Source of the DNA: Thermothielavioides terrestris NRRL 8126
Taxonomy: Eukaryota; Ascomycota; Sordariomycetes; Sordariales; Chaetomiaceae
Direction of reading: 5' to 3'
Length of the DNA stretch: 64,000 nucleotides
Assembly (NCBI RefSeq): GCF_000226115.1
Contig: NC_016460.1
Span: forward strand, 2,728,001-2,792,000
Shown: piece after piece, positions 36,036 to 47,015 of the stretch
How the letters are laid out: every line of letters starts with the position of its first letter
Position numbering within the stretch: the first letter of the stretch is position 1
Notes under the pieces: model-generated
What the model was told of the DNA's origin: nothing
Database searches by the model: none
What the model saw: the letters and a program-made list of their open reading frames with translations, nothing else
Position numbers and translations under genes: made by a program

Positions 36036-36284
36036 TATTATAGACTAGGCTATACCTAAGCTAGATATATAGGGCTATGCCCAGGATCTATAGCGGCCCT
36101 AGGACGGACTTATAGCGAGCCCGCTTCGCGCCTAGAATAACGTTGGTCCAAACCTATTTCGCGAGCCTCTGAAAAACTCTATACGTAGGGACCGTAGCCT
36201 ATACTTCTCCTTTTTCCTTCCTTAAGGTAGTTGAATAGAACATCGTACGCTTATCTGCAGATGCTATAAGGCTAGCACGTTACA
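36036..36284 (+). repeat. 249-bp LTR (3' LTR of gypsy copy 2)
   Basis: It matches 28734-28982 and ends in CACGTTACA, keeping the canonical CA terminus that RIP has changed in most other LTR ends here. The TTTAT duplication follows. Confidence 0.92.
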
Positions 36285-36289
36285 TTTAT

Positions 36290-38563
36290 AGGCATCTCTA
36301 TAGTTGGTAAATATATAACTTCGAAAGATCCTTTCGTATATTCTTAATATAGCTATATATTATAGATGTTAATATAATATAGGCGAGTACTAATACGTTC
36401 GTTCTCGCCTACTATAAGGCGAATAGTCTATATATTGTTATAGAATATAGTCTAGAGTATACCCAACTTAAGTTATAAGTCGCTAAGGAAACGTTTAAAC
36501 ACTATTGTCTCCTATACTATAGCGGATAGAGCGAGGAGCTCTGCCTCTATAGACGAGGTAGTGACTATATCCTAGCGTATAGCCTTCTAATGAATAAGCC
36601 TACTAAATAGAGAGATAAAATAGCTATATAACGACCTACGTATATTAGGGTTATCTATATATAATACGTCTCCTATAATAAGTAGGATCTATATAGGAGC
36701 AACATCCTATAGTATACCCCTAAACTGAATAGCAAAGAAGCATATACTAAAGAGGTAGGAGATCGTATACTTTGTAGCGTCAATATATATTTCTAAGAGG
36801 TTCGTTAGGAAGTGTAAGAGCAACGAAGCTAGGAACGCGACCTCTATACGTAGTACGACTATAGCGTAGAGCAGCGATCTAATAAGCTCCTAGAATAGTT
36901 TAATCTATACTTGAGTAGCTATACTAGTGAACTTACAGAGCTCTATTATAGGAAGAGGGATACTTAGAAAGGTAATTTGATCTATAAGACTAAAACACTT
37001 TACAATCTTCTTAATATACTAGTTAAAGCAAAGCTAGATCTTATATTATATATAGTCGTAGATTACCCTAATGCCTAGAAACCAAGCTATATCCCCCTTT
37101 TTATACACTTCGTGCTTCGTTTTCAAAGCGTTGATAATCCTCTAAGCTTCTTCTATATAGTCTCTATAGTAGAAGACTAGATAGTCATCTATATAGAACA
37201 GTATAAGTATATACCGTTGGCGGTCGAAGAACAAGTATAGTTCCTTAGACGAAGCTATAAGGCTAAGCTTTTAAAGTATACTAAAGAACTTTCGGTACTA
37301 GAGTAATAGAGACTCTTATAAGCTATATAGAGCTCTCTATAATTCTATAAGAAATCTAGGCTCTTTAAACCCCTTAGGCATCTTATAGACAACACCCTTA
37401 GAGAGGTCTACGTTTAAGAACGCCTACGCTACGTCGAACTGCTTAACCTCAAGGTTAAACTATATAGCAATAGCTATTATCATATAGAACGAGTATATAG
37501 CGAGTATAGCTATATAAGTGCTTTATAGAGTAGTAAGCTCCTAAAGGTCGCCTCGAACGTAGATATACAACTTATATTTCTCGAGGTTACTATCCTAATT
37601 AAACTTATAGACGAAAACCTACTTTAGAGGCAGTGGTTTCCCTATAAAGGTCTTACATTAAATTTTACGCTATATCTTCCTATTGACGAGATTGCGAATC
37701 TCTTCCTTAGCCGCTTTTATAAACTTGCGCCTTTAAGGGTAGTTAGCAAGATCCTTCTAGCGCTTAAGAAGCTTAGCAAGGTCGTTGAAATATATCTAGG
37801 GCTTGTTTAGCGTTGCCCTAGGACGTACATCACAATGTTAGTGGACTGCTACTGTGAAAACCGTATATAATATATAGTACTAGATGCTATTGCCCTCTTA
37901 TAGAGCGATTATAAGGTTATTTAAAAATGTATAGTAGAACAAATGCTATATATACTAATTTAGTATATCGATGCCCTCCTTATAATATATAGGGGCTACG
38001 AAGTATACTAGACTACCGCTTTCGCCTACACTGCTGCTAGGAGACTGTCTATAGATCCGTCTTAACTAATGAGTTGGTAGTCTATATATCTTATATATAT
38101 ATTTACGCTTCTCCCTTGCTAGCAGGGCTATAGGTGTTCTAGAATTAGGCTAAGAACTATAGTTTAAAGCGTCTTCCTAGTCGTTTAGAGCCTCTAGCTA
38201 ATCGCTAAGGTGGTTAACCTCCTCTCTAGAGCTAGGAGTATCGACTATAGTAGCATTTACTATTGTACTACTCTAGCTAGTACTCCTAGTTATACTGCTA
38301 ACGACATTGCTATTAGCATTTCTAATAACTATATTAGAGGCCTCTAATGATATAGTTCCTACCGTTCTACTATTATTGCTAGTACTATAATTAGTAAAGA
38401 GGCTACTTTCTTTAGACACATCTAGGCGTTCTAGGCATAGCTCTAGCGTTAGCTCTAGAGTATAAAGACCACTAGTAGGCCCTTTACCTAAACTCTAGCT
38501 ACAATGCTTAAGTACTTCTATACCCCCTAGATAGGATAGAGAGTAGGAAGGAGCCTACCCTTC
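36290..38563 (-). pseudogene. Copia pol remnant: reverse transcriptase and RNase H
   Basis: Minus-strand translation contains ILILFYIDDYLV at about 37178-37213, the copia YVDD-type reverse-transcriptase motif. The segment spans from the small LTR element (38564) to gypsy copy 2 and carries many RIP stops. Confidence 0.7.
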
Positions 38564-38845
38564 TATTACACAAACAAAGTAGGTTGCTACCTAGCCTCGT
38601 TAGCCAAGGTAGCGGGGCACTTAAACTAAGTAGGAGCTTCGGAGGAGTGTAAAAGGGATATATTATAAGAGTATAGAATGTAGGCAAGTGCCTACCTAAA
38701 TATAGGAGTATAGTAGCCTATATATAAGGTGGCCTATACACTGTTGCAAAGCCTAGTGCTATTGTAGGGCCTAGTGGGCCTAGTGGACCTACACTTATAT
38801 AGTTGGCTATAGGTGGCTATAGGTGACCTACAACTATATATAACA
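38564..38845 (-). repeat. LTR of small element copy 1, left (heavily RIP-altered)
   Basis: 282 bp, pairing with 39454-39734. Many positions that are CA or TG in the right LTR read TA here. Confidence 0.9.
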
Positions 38846-39426
38846 ATTGCCCCCTCTATAAACAAATAGAAAAGCTGTTCTCAGCTTGTAAATCCATTAT
38901 ATCTTATACCTCAACCATCTAATCTATTTAATCTATTTAATCTACCTATCGGGTTTCTTAATTAGGGCGACTAGTTAGGGCGATCGATTAGAGGTTGGAG
39001 TAGTTGGAAGGATAGGAGCTAGGCTAGGGCGACGAGGTCTTTAGAAAAAGTAGTTGCGATTAACGGTTGGAAGGATGGGAGCTAGGCTAGGGCAACGAGG
39101 TCTTAGAAAGTGGTTGTAATTGACGTAGTCTTTAGGAGCTGAGCTAGGGCGACGACAAAGTGTTGAAGATCGTATATTATTGCGTTGCCTTAGATACCGA
39201 CCTCTAGGTTAGGTTACGCTCTTTGGGCAGCTACCTTTAGGAGATCGAGGGCTTTGTAATACTTAGAGACTACCTAAGTAAGTAAAACTATAAGTGCTTC
39301 CTAGTAGGGCACTCGGGGCATCTACGCTTATATATAGTTGCCTAAGCTATATAATGTGGTACTGCTTAGGCATGCTATTGATGAACACTAGCTCCCTTAC
39401 AAAGGAGTCTTATAGTTCATTGTATA

Positions 39427-39451
39427 GGTTCGAGTCTAGTAGTAGGCACCA
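39427..39451 (-). promoter_or_regulatory. tRNA 3'-end primer-binding site of small element copy 1
   Basis: The plus strand reads GGTTCGAGTC, then CTAGT-type T-stem bases, seven acceptor bases (AGTAGGC), a discriminator A and CCA. That is the geometry of a tRNA 3' end from the T-arm to CCA. Two bases separate it from the LTR. Copy 2 carries the same site at 40519-40543 with TGG changed to TAG. Confidence 0.85.
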
Positions 39452-39453
39452 CT

Positions 39454-39734
39454 TGTTATACGAACAAAGTGGGTTGCTACCTAGCCTCGTTAGCTAAGTA
39501 GCGGAGCACTTAAACTAAGCAAGAGCTTTAGAGAAGTGTAAAAGGGATGTATTGCAAGAGTGTAGAATGCGGGCAAGTGCCCACCTAAATACAAGAGTGT
39601 AGTAGCCTGTGCGTAAGGTGGCCTATACACTGTTGCGGGGCCTAGTGCTGTTGTAGAGCCTAGTGGGCCCAGTGGACTCACACTTACGCAGTTGGCTACA
39701 GGTGGCTACAGGTGACCTACAACTGTGTATAACA
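39454..39734 (-). repeat. LTR of small element copy 1, right (nearly RIP-free)
   Basis: 281 bp from TGTTATACGAAC to GTATAACA, with perfect TG...CA ends. CA and TG dinucleotides are abundant, which makes this the best guide to the original LTR. Confidence 0.92.
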
Positions 39735-39739
39735 CCTTC

Positions 39740-40234
39740 TAGTTCCTATTTATCTATACCCCTTAGATATCTTAGAGAGCTAAAAACTGTTATAGGGTCT
39801 TTATAAGCATTTATAACTCTAAACAGTACTGCCTTAGCGTCCTAAGGCTCTATAGGGAGTTCAATAAGCTTAACAACCTTCTTAGCAACTACCACTAATT
39901 AAGTATTAAGCTGCTCCTCGCCCTCCTAGTAGAACGTACGTTCGTTAAAGGTTACGTTGTACGTTGTAATGACCTTTCTAAGTTTTAGCACCTAGATATA
40001 GTAAATGTTAGACGCTCTATATCCAATAAGATACCTAATATATACTCTAGGTTTAACCTTTCTAGTACGCCTCTCAATCCCCTTTTTACACTCCTTTGTT
40101 AGTAGGTACACCTAGTAGCTATATATATAAACGCCGCCTTAGTTAGAGCGTAGGTTAGCAGTTAGCGTATATACTAAACTAGGCTAATACTAGTGGAACT
40201 AGTGCTTAAACCAAGAGTTAAGCACCTTATTTAG
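39740..40234 (-). pseudogene. Copia pol remnant: end of integrase / start of RT
   Basis: Minus-strand reading gives KPRVYIRYLIGYRASNIYYI, then LRKVITTYNVTFNERTF, a block typical of copia polyproteins between integrase and reverse transcriptase. It is flanked by the two small LTR elements. Confidence 0.75.
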
Positions 40235-40516
40235 TGTTATACGCAGTTGTAGATCACTTGTAGCCACCTATAGCCAACTGCGTAAGTGTAGGTCCACTGG
40301 GCCCACTGGGCCCCACAACAGCACTAGGCTCTACAACAGTGCATAGGCCACCTTATGCATAGGCTACTACACTCCTATATTTAGGTAGGCACTTGCCCGC
40401 ATTCTACACTCTTGCAATATATCCCTTTTGCACTTCTCTAAAGCTCTTGCTTAATTTAAGTGCCCCGCTACCTTAGCTAACAAAGCTAGGTAGCAACCCA
40501 CTTTGTTTATATAATA
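40235..40516 (+). repeat. LTR of small element copy 2, left
   Basis: It begins TGTTATACGCAG and pairs with 46729-47010. The terminal CA has become TA. Confidence 0.9.
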
Positions 40517-40594
40517 AGTAGTGCCTACTACTAGACTTGAACCTATACAATAAACTGTAATAAGGCTCCTTTATAAAGGAGCTAGTGTTTATTA

Positions 40595-43500
40595 TTATTA
40601 TTATTAATCTTACACCGATAAGGCACTTAGTACCTCGCTACTAAGGGCAAGTGGTCCCTCCACCTCTATATATATACCACTCATATATAGCGCCCGCACT
40701 ACGTTCCTACTACGTAGGGCGGGCCTCCCTATTTCCCTTTCTCCAACTCGCTAGAACTCACCTTTCTAGCCTAGTGGCGACGGAGATATAGCGGCCTATA
40801 TAGCCCGTTGTACGCCATTTACGTATATGATACGCTCTTAGCGCAAGTGCCCTAGCTACTAGGTACGCTACGTGCTCGCAAGGAGCGGCTAAAGGCCGAT
40901 CTTTCTACGCCTCTTCTTTCTCTTCTTACGCTCCCCGCTTATGCCTAAGCCTTCGTAGCCAGCCATCAAAGGCTCCCCTATCGCGCTATCCCGGCTACTA
41001 CGCTCCTACTACGCCTCTACAACGCCCTCTGCAACCCTCTTATATCTTGCCTCGCCCTTAACGTTTAGCTCGAGCGTTAACCGGTATTCTCGTAGGCGTC
41101 TAGTACGTATTAGCTATCCTATAATCCTCTAGGCGCCTCTCCTACTCCTAAGTAGCGCGAATAGCGTATAGTAGTCTTAGATATAAGGTCTACCTATAGC
41201 AACTATAGGATCTTTATAGCGTATTGTAAGGTAGACGATAGTCTTAGGAGCCTCGCTATAGCAGCAAAGTAGCGTCGACGTATCTAGCACTCCTCTCTAG
41301 AATAGGAACTGCCTAAGGCTAATAGCCCTAGTATACGCCTATATAAAAAGGGAGCTTTACACTTTACTAAGATCCTTATATACCTATAGCACTTGAGTAG
41401 AGGGCTCTAAAGAGTATAGGTCTACTACTTCTCTATAGTATACTCTCTCTAGCCTTTTAACGTCTATATAGCGTATCTATTGTTCTCTATATACCTTCTA
41501 CTCCTCTACTATAGCTATATCTACGTTGGTATATAGCTATAGCTTCTAAGGTCTCTAATTATTATCTTTGTCGCTCTTATTCTATACCTTCGCTACTACT
41601 ACTAGGTAGTATACAAAGAGCTAGTCCTTAGCCTATAGCTACTTCTATTCTATAGAGGACACCTCTATAGCTAGTCTCGCTACTAAGGCATAGTATATAT
41701 AGCGCTACTACTTCAATCTTAACGCTACCTTTATATAGATATTACATAGAAGCTACGTAAGCCTAGTACTCTAGAGCCTCTGCTCAGCGTATATCGCCTA
41801 GCGGTTGAGATATAGGTCGATAGGGGGCACCTAGGTCTCACTTTCTAGGTTATAGACTAGGGTAGCCTTATATATACTAGCTACCACCTAGAGGTAGCCC
41901 AACTACGTTATACCAAAGCTATATACGATCTTATAGGGGGTCCCCCTAACCAGTGTTAGAGTATACTACGCCGCTACTCTATATAAGAGGACGCTCTAGA
42001 TAACCTTTATATAGATCTCCCAAGCTCGTACAATATATATCCTATACGTCTTCGCTATAAGCCTTATAAGAGCAAACTTCTATATAGCTATCTTAGCCTC
42101 AACTGCCTTTTTATACACTTGAAACGAGAGCTTATAGTCCAACTATACGCCTAGGAACCTTGCCAACTCTATAGACGCGAGCCTAGGCTAACCTTCACCA
42201 AGGATATTAACGACCTCTATATATAGCCGCTACACCTTGTAAAGTAGATAAGCTCGCTCTTCGCTAGTTTAAACTATATTCCTCGCTCTATAGCCTACTT
42301 CTTATACTTAGTAAACCCCCTCTCTAGCGTATAGTAGCACACTAGTATATCCCACCTAAACGTAAGGAGGTTAGTATTATCTATATACTCGACTATTAGA
42401 AGCCTAGTATACGCCTCGAGGGTATAAAATAGAGAGGTAATAAAGAGGATAAATAGCGTTGGCGACAATGGCGAACCCTATAGTATACCTTGCCACAAGG
42501 TCGTTGGCTTAGCTATAATCCCATTAAACTGTAGGCACGCTATATAATCTTCGAAGTAGCTCTTTAGGAGTATAATCAGTTTCCTCTCAAAGCCTAACTC
42601 TTAGAGCGTATATAGTAGCTAGACCTAGTCGACCTAGTCGAAGGCACCTTTTAGATCTAGCTATAGTAGCGAAGCGTAAACGCTATACGCCTACGCTGTC
42701 TTTACCGTATTAGTCACTACCTAGATCGCTACTTTAGTAGACCTATACTATTGGAAGCCTATCTATATCTCTAGGAGTAGCTTATACACCTTAGCTATAT
42801 ATATTACCTAGTCTGCAATAGCTACTTCGATAATCTTGCCTACTACGCTAAGTAGCGATATTAGGCGGTACGCTCTTACCTCCTTTAGCTGCTCTAGAGA
42901 CTTCCCTAGCTTCCTAAGGACAACTATCTATATAGTATAGAATCTACGTAGGAAGTGCTCTAGTTGGAAGTAGGCGTATATAATCGCTATAAGTACTATA
43001 GATAGTTTGCCCTCTTTATTGTAGGCCTTAAGGAACTTATTAGTAAAGAAGTCCTTACTAAGCGCTTTATTTAATTCTATATAGCTTATAATCTTAGTAA
43101 TATTAACGCTACTAACCTCCTAATCGATAGGCATAGTGTTGTAGAAGGACCCTTTAGGCTAATCCCAGTTAGGAATACTATTGTGCTACGCCTATAGGGC
43201 GGGGAAGAAGTGCCCTATTAGCGTCTCCGCCTTCTAAACATATATTATAGCGCTCTAGGGCTCGCTAGGCCTTAGCTAGAGCGTAGGTAGCGCTAGTAGT
43301 TTAGAGCGTTGATAGCTACAAAGCTACGCCTATCTTTTAATATCCTATATCAGCTTCTGCTCTTTCGACGCCCTAACGAGTAAGTAGCGCTAATATAGTG
43401 TCTATAACCAATAGGTATAGTGCTTAAATCGCTATACCGTTTCACAGTAATACATTTAGGAGCTCGCTATATAGCTTGACCGCTAGGTACACTTAGCTCT

Positions 43501-46176
43501 CCTCGCCTCTTATATCGCTTCGTCGACCTTAAAGTTCTACTATAGCGTATAGGATCTCCGATTAAGCTTCTAGTACAACGCTACTATATCCACAATACTA
43601 GTTAGCTCGTATATAAAGGTATCTACCGCCTCTTTAAGCTCCTCTATTATATTGATCTCTCTAGGTAAGGTAAAAAACTAAGCCTTAGCTTTATACTTCT
43701 TATAGTCTAGTAGCGCCTAGCTATAGCCCTATAGTACGACGGCTCTACCACTGCTTTCTCTTAGTGGCATTTCAGCTACCTAAGACATATAGTCCAAGCC
43801 TACTAAGTTAAGTAGTCCTAGCTATTAGGCGCTACTACCCTATATTGCCTAGATATAGTCGATTGTACTATCTCTATTGCTATATTGTATTTAGGTAGAC
43901 GTACTATATAGCGTATATAGCTCAAGCTCCTATTCTACTATAATCTAGAGTAGTACACTCGCTAATTAAGAAGTCCTATTATATATGTCCTACATTGGGT
44001 AGTAGGCGTTAAAGTCGCCTATAAGTATATTACGCCCCCTTAGCTCCTACTCTACTAGGGCGTAGAGCGGCAACCGCTACCCTAGCTCCTAGTTAAATAA
44101 GTAAATAGACTATACCGTAAAAGGGTCCGATCCTTCCTTTTCAAATGTTATAGCTACCTAATCTTCCTTTGCCTCAGCCAACTACGTTGTATAATCGAAG
44201 CATTTACTTATATATAGCGCTGCCCTACTAGCGTTATATACTATCTTATATCGACCGCCCCGTCTATAGGGTAGGGCTAAGGGAGTTATATCTAGACGAA
44301 TTAATAGCTCTTGAATCGCTACTAGATTAAACTCCTCTTTGCCCTCTAACGCCTAGTTAAGGCGGCTTCTACTACTATCAGTGTTCTAGTAGAGCACTCT
44401 TAGCGTTATATCTATATACTTAGCGTAGAACAGGGGCCCTTAGTCATCTCTACGTCAAGTTACAAAGCTAGCTCTACATTCGTATCCTATAGGGGCGCTA
44501 TATAAGTAGCGCTCCTAGCCTATATCCTAGTTCCTTAGAAGGTCTATAAGAGTACCCTAAACTAAAACAAGTCTATACCATTGGATCGTCCTACCCTCTA
44601 GATGTTAGTAGGCTAGCCCACCTTAGTAGGGCGCTTCCTTAGGCGTTGCTCCCCTAGCTCGTCCTCCTAATTCCTACGTTGTACGCTTATATCTATAGTC
44701 GCCGTCGCTCAAGGCTAGGGTATATAGAAAGTAAGTAGACGGTCGTTGAACTACTCCCTTATACGTTAGCACTACTCCTTCGCTATTTTGCAACTTACGT
44801 CAAAGGCTGTATAAACACCCCTATAGTTAATACACTTTAGCCTGTTCTTAACTAGGTCGGTCTTAACTAGGCACCTCGCCTCTCGCTCCCTCGTAGTGCC
44901 ACTATCGCTATACGCTATATAGACGTAGACTAGATAGTATACCTCTTCCTTTTTATAGAATATCGCCTTATACCCCTATTTCCTATATTTAAAGTATAGA
45001 ATCATATATACTACACCCTTAAAGTGTTTATAAAAGTAGACTATATAATTGAGTAAGACCCCTTAGTCGATAAGCTTCGCTACCTCCTTAATAGTATACA
45101 ACTCGATTAGTATATATATTATCTATAGCCTCTATCCTTCCTTAGCGCTACCCTATAGCGCCTATAGCCTTATATATATAATCTAAACCCTATTCTCCTT
45201 CGCTAGGTCTATCGCTAGGCGGCTAATGTCCTCTCTATATCTCGCTAAGGCAACTAGCTAAACGCCCTTCGTAAATACTATAAAGGTATAGCACTTAAGT
45301 ATCGTAGTTGCTTTAAATATAGCTATAACCTATACCTTGTTGTCCTTGTCGATAAACTACGCTTAACGGTCCTTCTCGAAAGTCACTACTATATTCCTAC
45401 TCTTAAGCAGCTTCCTCGCTATAATTGTACTACTATCGCTATCTCTAGTCGTCGCTCTTATCGTCGCTATAGCTATATTGACCACCTAAACTATATCTCC
45501 TATACTCCTATTAACGATATTTGTAGGCACTTGCCCAAGGTCCACTACAAGTTCGTAGAATAGTTTCTTCGATATATACTATACATAGCTCTCAAGTAGC
45601 TAGGGCGCCGCTATTATAGCTAAGCCCTACCCTACCACCTAGGCCTAGGTCTTCACTTATATACTCCCCACGCTTACCTATATCCTAACCTTATTCTTAA
45701 TTTATATAACCTCCTCTTTAATATAGTCGACGCTCCTATATAGCTTATATATATCGTAAAGGTAGTTCAGCTCATTTCGGAATACCTTATAGAAGTACAC
45801 TTACGCTATAGCCTATATATATAGCTATATCTCTAGTAGCACTAGGACGTAGAATTCCTATAAAAGCCTTGATCGCTTGTCGCTAGCGCTCTTAATGTAT
45901 ATATTCCGATTATTCGTAGCTCCTATAGAAGGGAGCCTAAGTCTTTAGTCGCGTTGGTCAGGGTATTTATATACGTTAGCTATAGTATTGCGATCCGCGG
46001 TACCCGTTATCGGGACATCGCTATCGCTACTATGGCCCACGCGACCGCTACGCCCCTGCTACGACATCGTAGACTAGGGTAATTGGGTGCGCTAAGAACA
46101 CTCGCGTTGTCGGATTCGATTTTAGCTCAACGGTTCCTTCGCAATCGGCGTTTGAGTGCGAAGAAGTATTCTTAGA
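40595..46176 (-). mobile_element. LINE copy 2, full length, RIP-mutated
   Basis: 5,582 bp on the minus strand. The tail (TTA repeats on plus, about 40595-40607) is at the left and the 5' end (TGCGAAGAAG on plus) at the right. It is flanked by a 16-bp duplication, GAGCTAGTGTTTATTA at 40579-40594 and GAGCCAGTGTTTATTA at 46177-46192, with one C/T difference. It is colinear with copy 1 and supplies the uninterrupted version of the site where gypsy copy 1 landed. Confidence 0.92.
41000..45700 (-). pseudogene. LINE copy 2 coding remnant
   Basis: The RT motif reads VEYIDNTNL at about 42368-42394 on the minus strand, where copy 1 has YIDDTN; the second catalytic Asp has become Asn through a G to A change. 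Endonuclease and C-terminal regions follow the same order as copy 1. Bounds are approximate and the frame is broken throughout. Confidence 0.65.
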
Positions 46177-46728
46177 GAGCCAGTGTTTATTATCAACAAT
46201 GTACCTAAGCAGTACCGTATTATATAGCTTAAGCAACTATATATAGGTATAAGTGCCCTAAGTACCCTGCTAGGAAGTACTTGTAGTTTTATTTACTTAG
46301 GTGGTCTCTAAGTATTATAAAGCCCTCGAGCTCCTAAGGGTAGCTGCCCAAAGAGCGTAACCTAACCTAGAGATCGGTATCCAAGGCAACGCGACAATAT
46401 ACGACCTTCAACACTTTGTCGTCGCCCTAGCTTAGCTCCTAAAGACTATATTAATTGCAACCACTTTCTAAGACCTCGTCGCCCTAGCCTAGCTCCTATC
46501 TTTCCAACTGTTAATTGCAACCACTTTTTCTAAAGACCTCGTCGCCCTAGCCTAGCTCCTATCCTTTTGACCGCTCTAACCTTCGATCGATCGCCCCGAC
46601 TAGTCGCCCTAATTAAGAAACCCAATAGATAGATTAAATAGATTGAATAGATTGGATAGTTGAGGTGTAAGATACAATGGACTTACAAGCTAAGGACAGC
46701 TTTTCTATTTGTTCGTAGAGGGGGCAAT

Positions 46729-47010
46729 TGTTATACATAGTTGTAGGTCACCTATGGCCACCTATAGCCAACTACGTAAGTGTGGGTCCACTGGGCCCAC
46801 TAGGCTCTACAACAGCACTAGGCCTCGCAACAGTGTATAGGCCACTTTATATATAGGCCACTATACTCCTGTATTTAGGTGGGCACTTGCCTATATTCTA
46901 TACTCTTGCAATATATCCCTCTTACACTCCTCTAAAGCTCCTACTTAGTTTAAGTGCCCCGCTACCTTGGCTGACGAGGCTAGGTAGCAACCTACTTTGT
47001 TTATATAACA
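46729..47010 (+). repeat. LTR of small element copy 2, right
   Basis: 282 bp ending in TTATATAACA. It matches the left LTR and both copy 1 LTRs. Confidence 0.9.
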
Positions 47011-47015
47011 TTCGG

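Larger units (their letters stand above)
28734..36284 (+). mobile_element. Ty3/gypsy chromovirus copy 2, RIP-mutated
   Basis: The element is 7,551 bp, with 249-bp LTRs at both ends and a perfect TTTAT target duplication (28729-28733, 36285-36289). It sits on the plus strand, with a polypurine tract (GGGCAAGGGGGGG, 36021-36033) just before the 3' LTR. The order of remnants is gag with a zinc knuckle, protease region, reverse transcriptase, RNase H, integrase and chromodomain, followed by 2.1 kb before the LTR that holds an antisense frame. The primer-binding site matches the LTR rather than a tRNA. Confidence 0.92.
38564..39734 (-). mobile_element. Small non-autonomous LTR element, copy 1 (TRIM-like)
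   Basis: The element is 1,171 bp with LTRs of 282 and 281 bp (38564-38845, 39454-39734) and a perfect CCTTC duplication (38559-38563, 39735-39739). The 600-base interior has no retroviral coding sequence; it has imperfect repeats of CTAGGCTAGGGCGACGAGGT. The primer-binding site next to the right LTR shows that it reads leftward. It must rely on enzymes from another element. Confidence 0.9.
40235..47010 (+). mobile_element. Small non-autonomous LTR element, copy 2, containing a LINE
   Basis: LTRs of 282 bp (40235-40516, 46729-47010) flank a 0.6-kb interior that is split by LINE copy 2. Without the LINE and its duplication the element is about 1,178 bp, close to copy 1. The flanking 5-mers are TTTAG (40230-40234) and TTCGG (47011-47015), identical apart from two RIP-type changes. 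The orientation is plus, with the tRNA primer site after the left LTR and a polypurine tract (GTAGAGGGGGCAAT) before the right LTR. Confidence 0.9.

Noticed and set aside
39427..39451. A tRNA gene fragment with CCA
   Set aside because: The encoded CCA and its position two bases from an LTR show that it is a primer-binding site copy of a tRNA end, not a tRNA gene.
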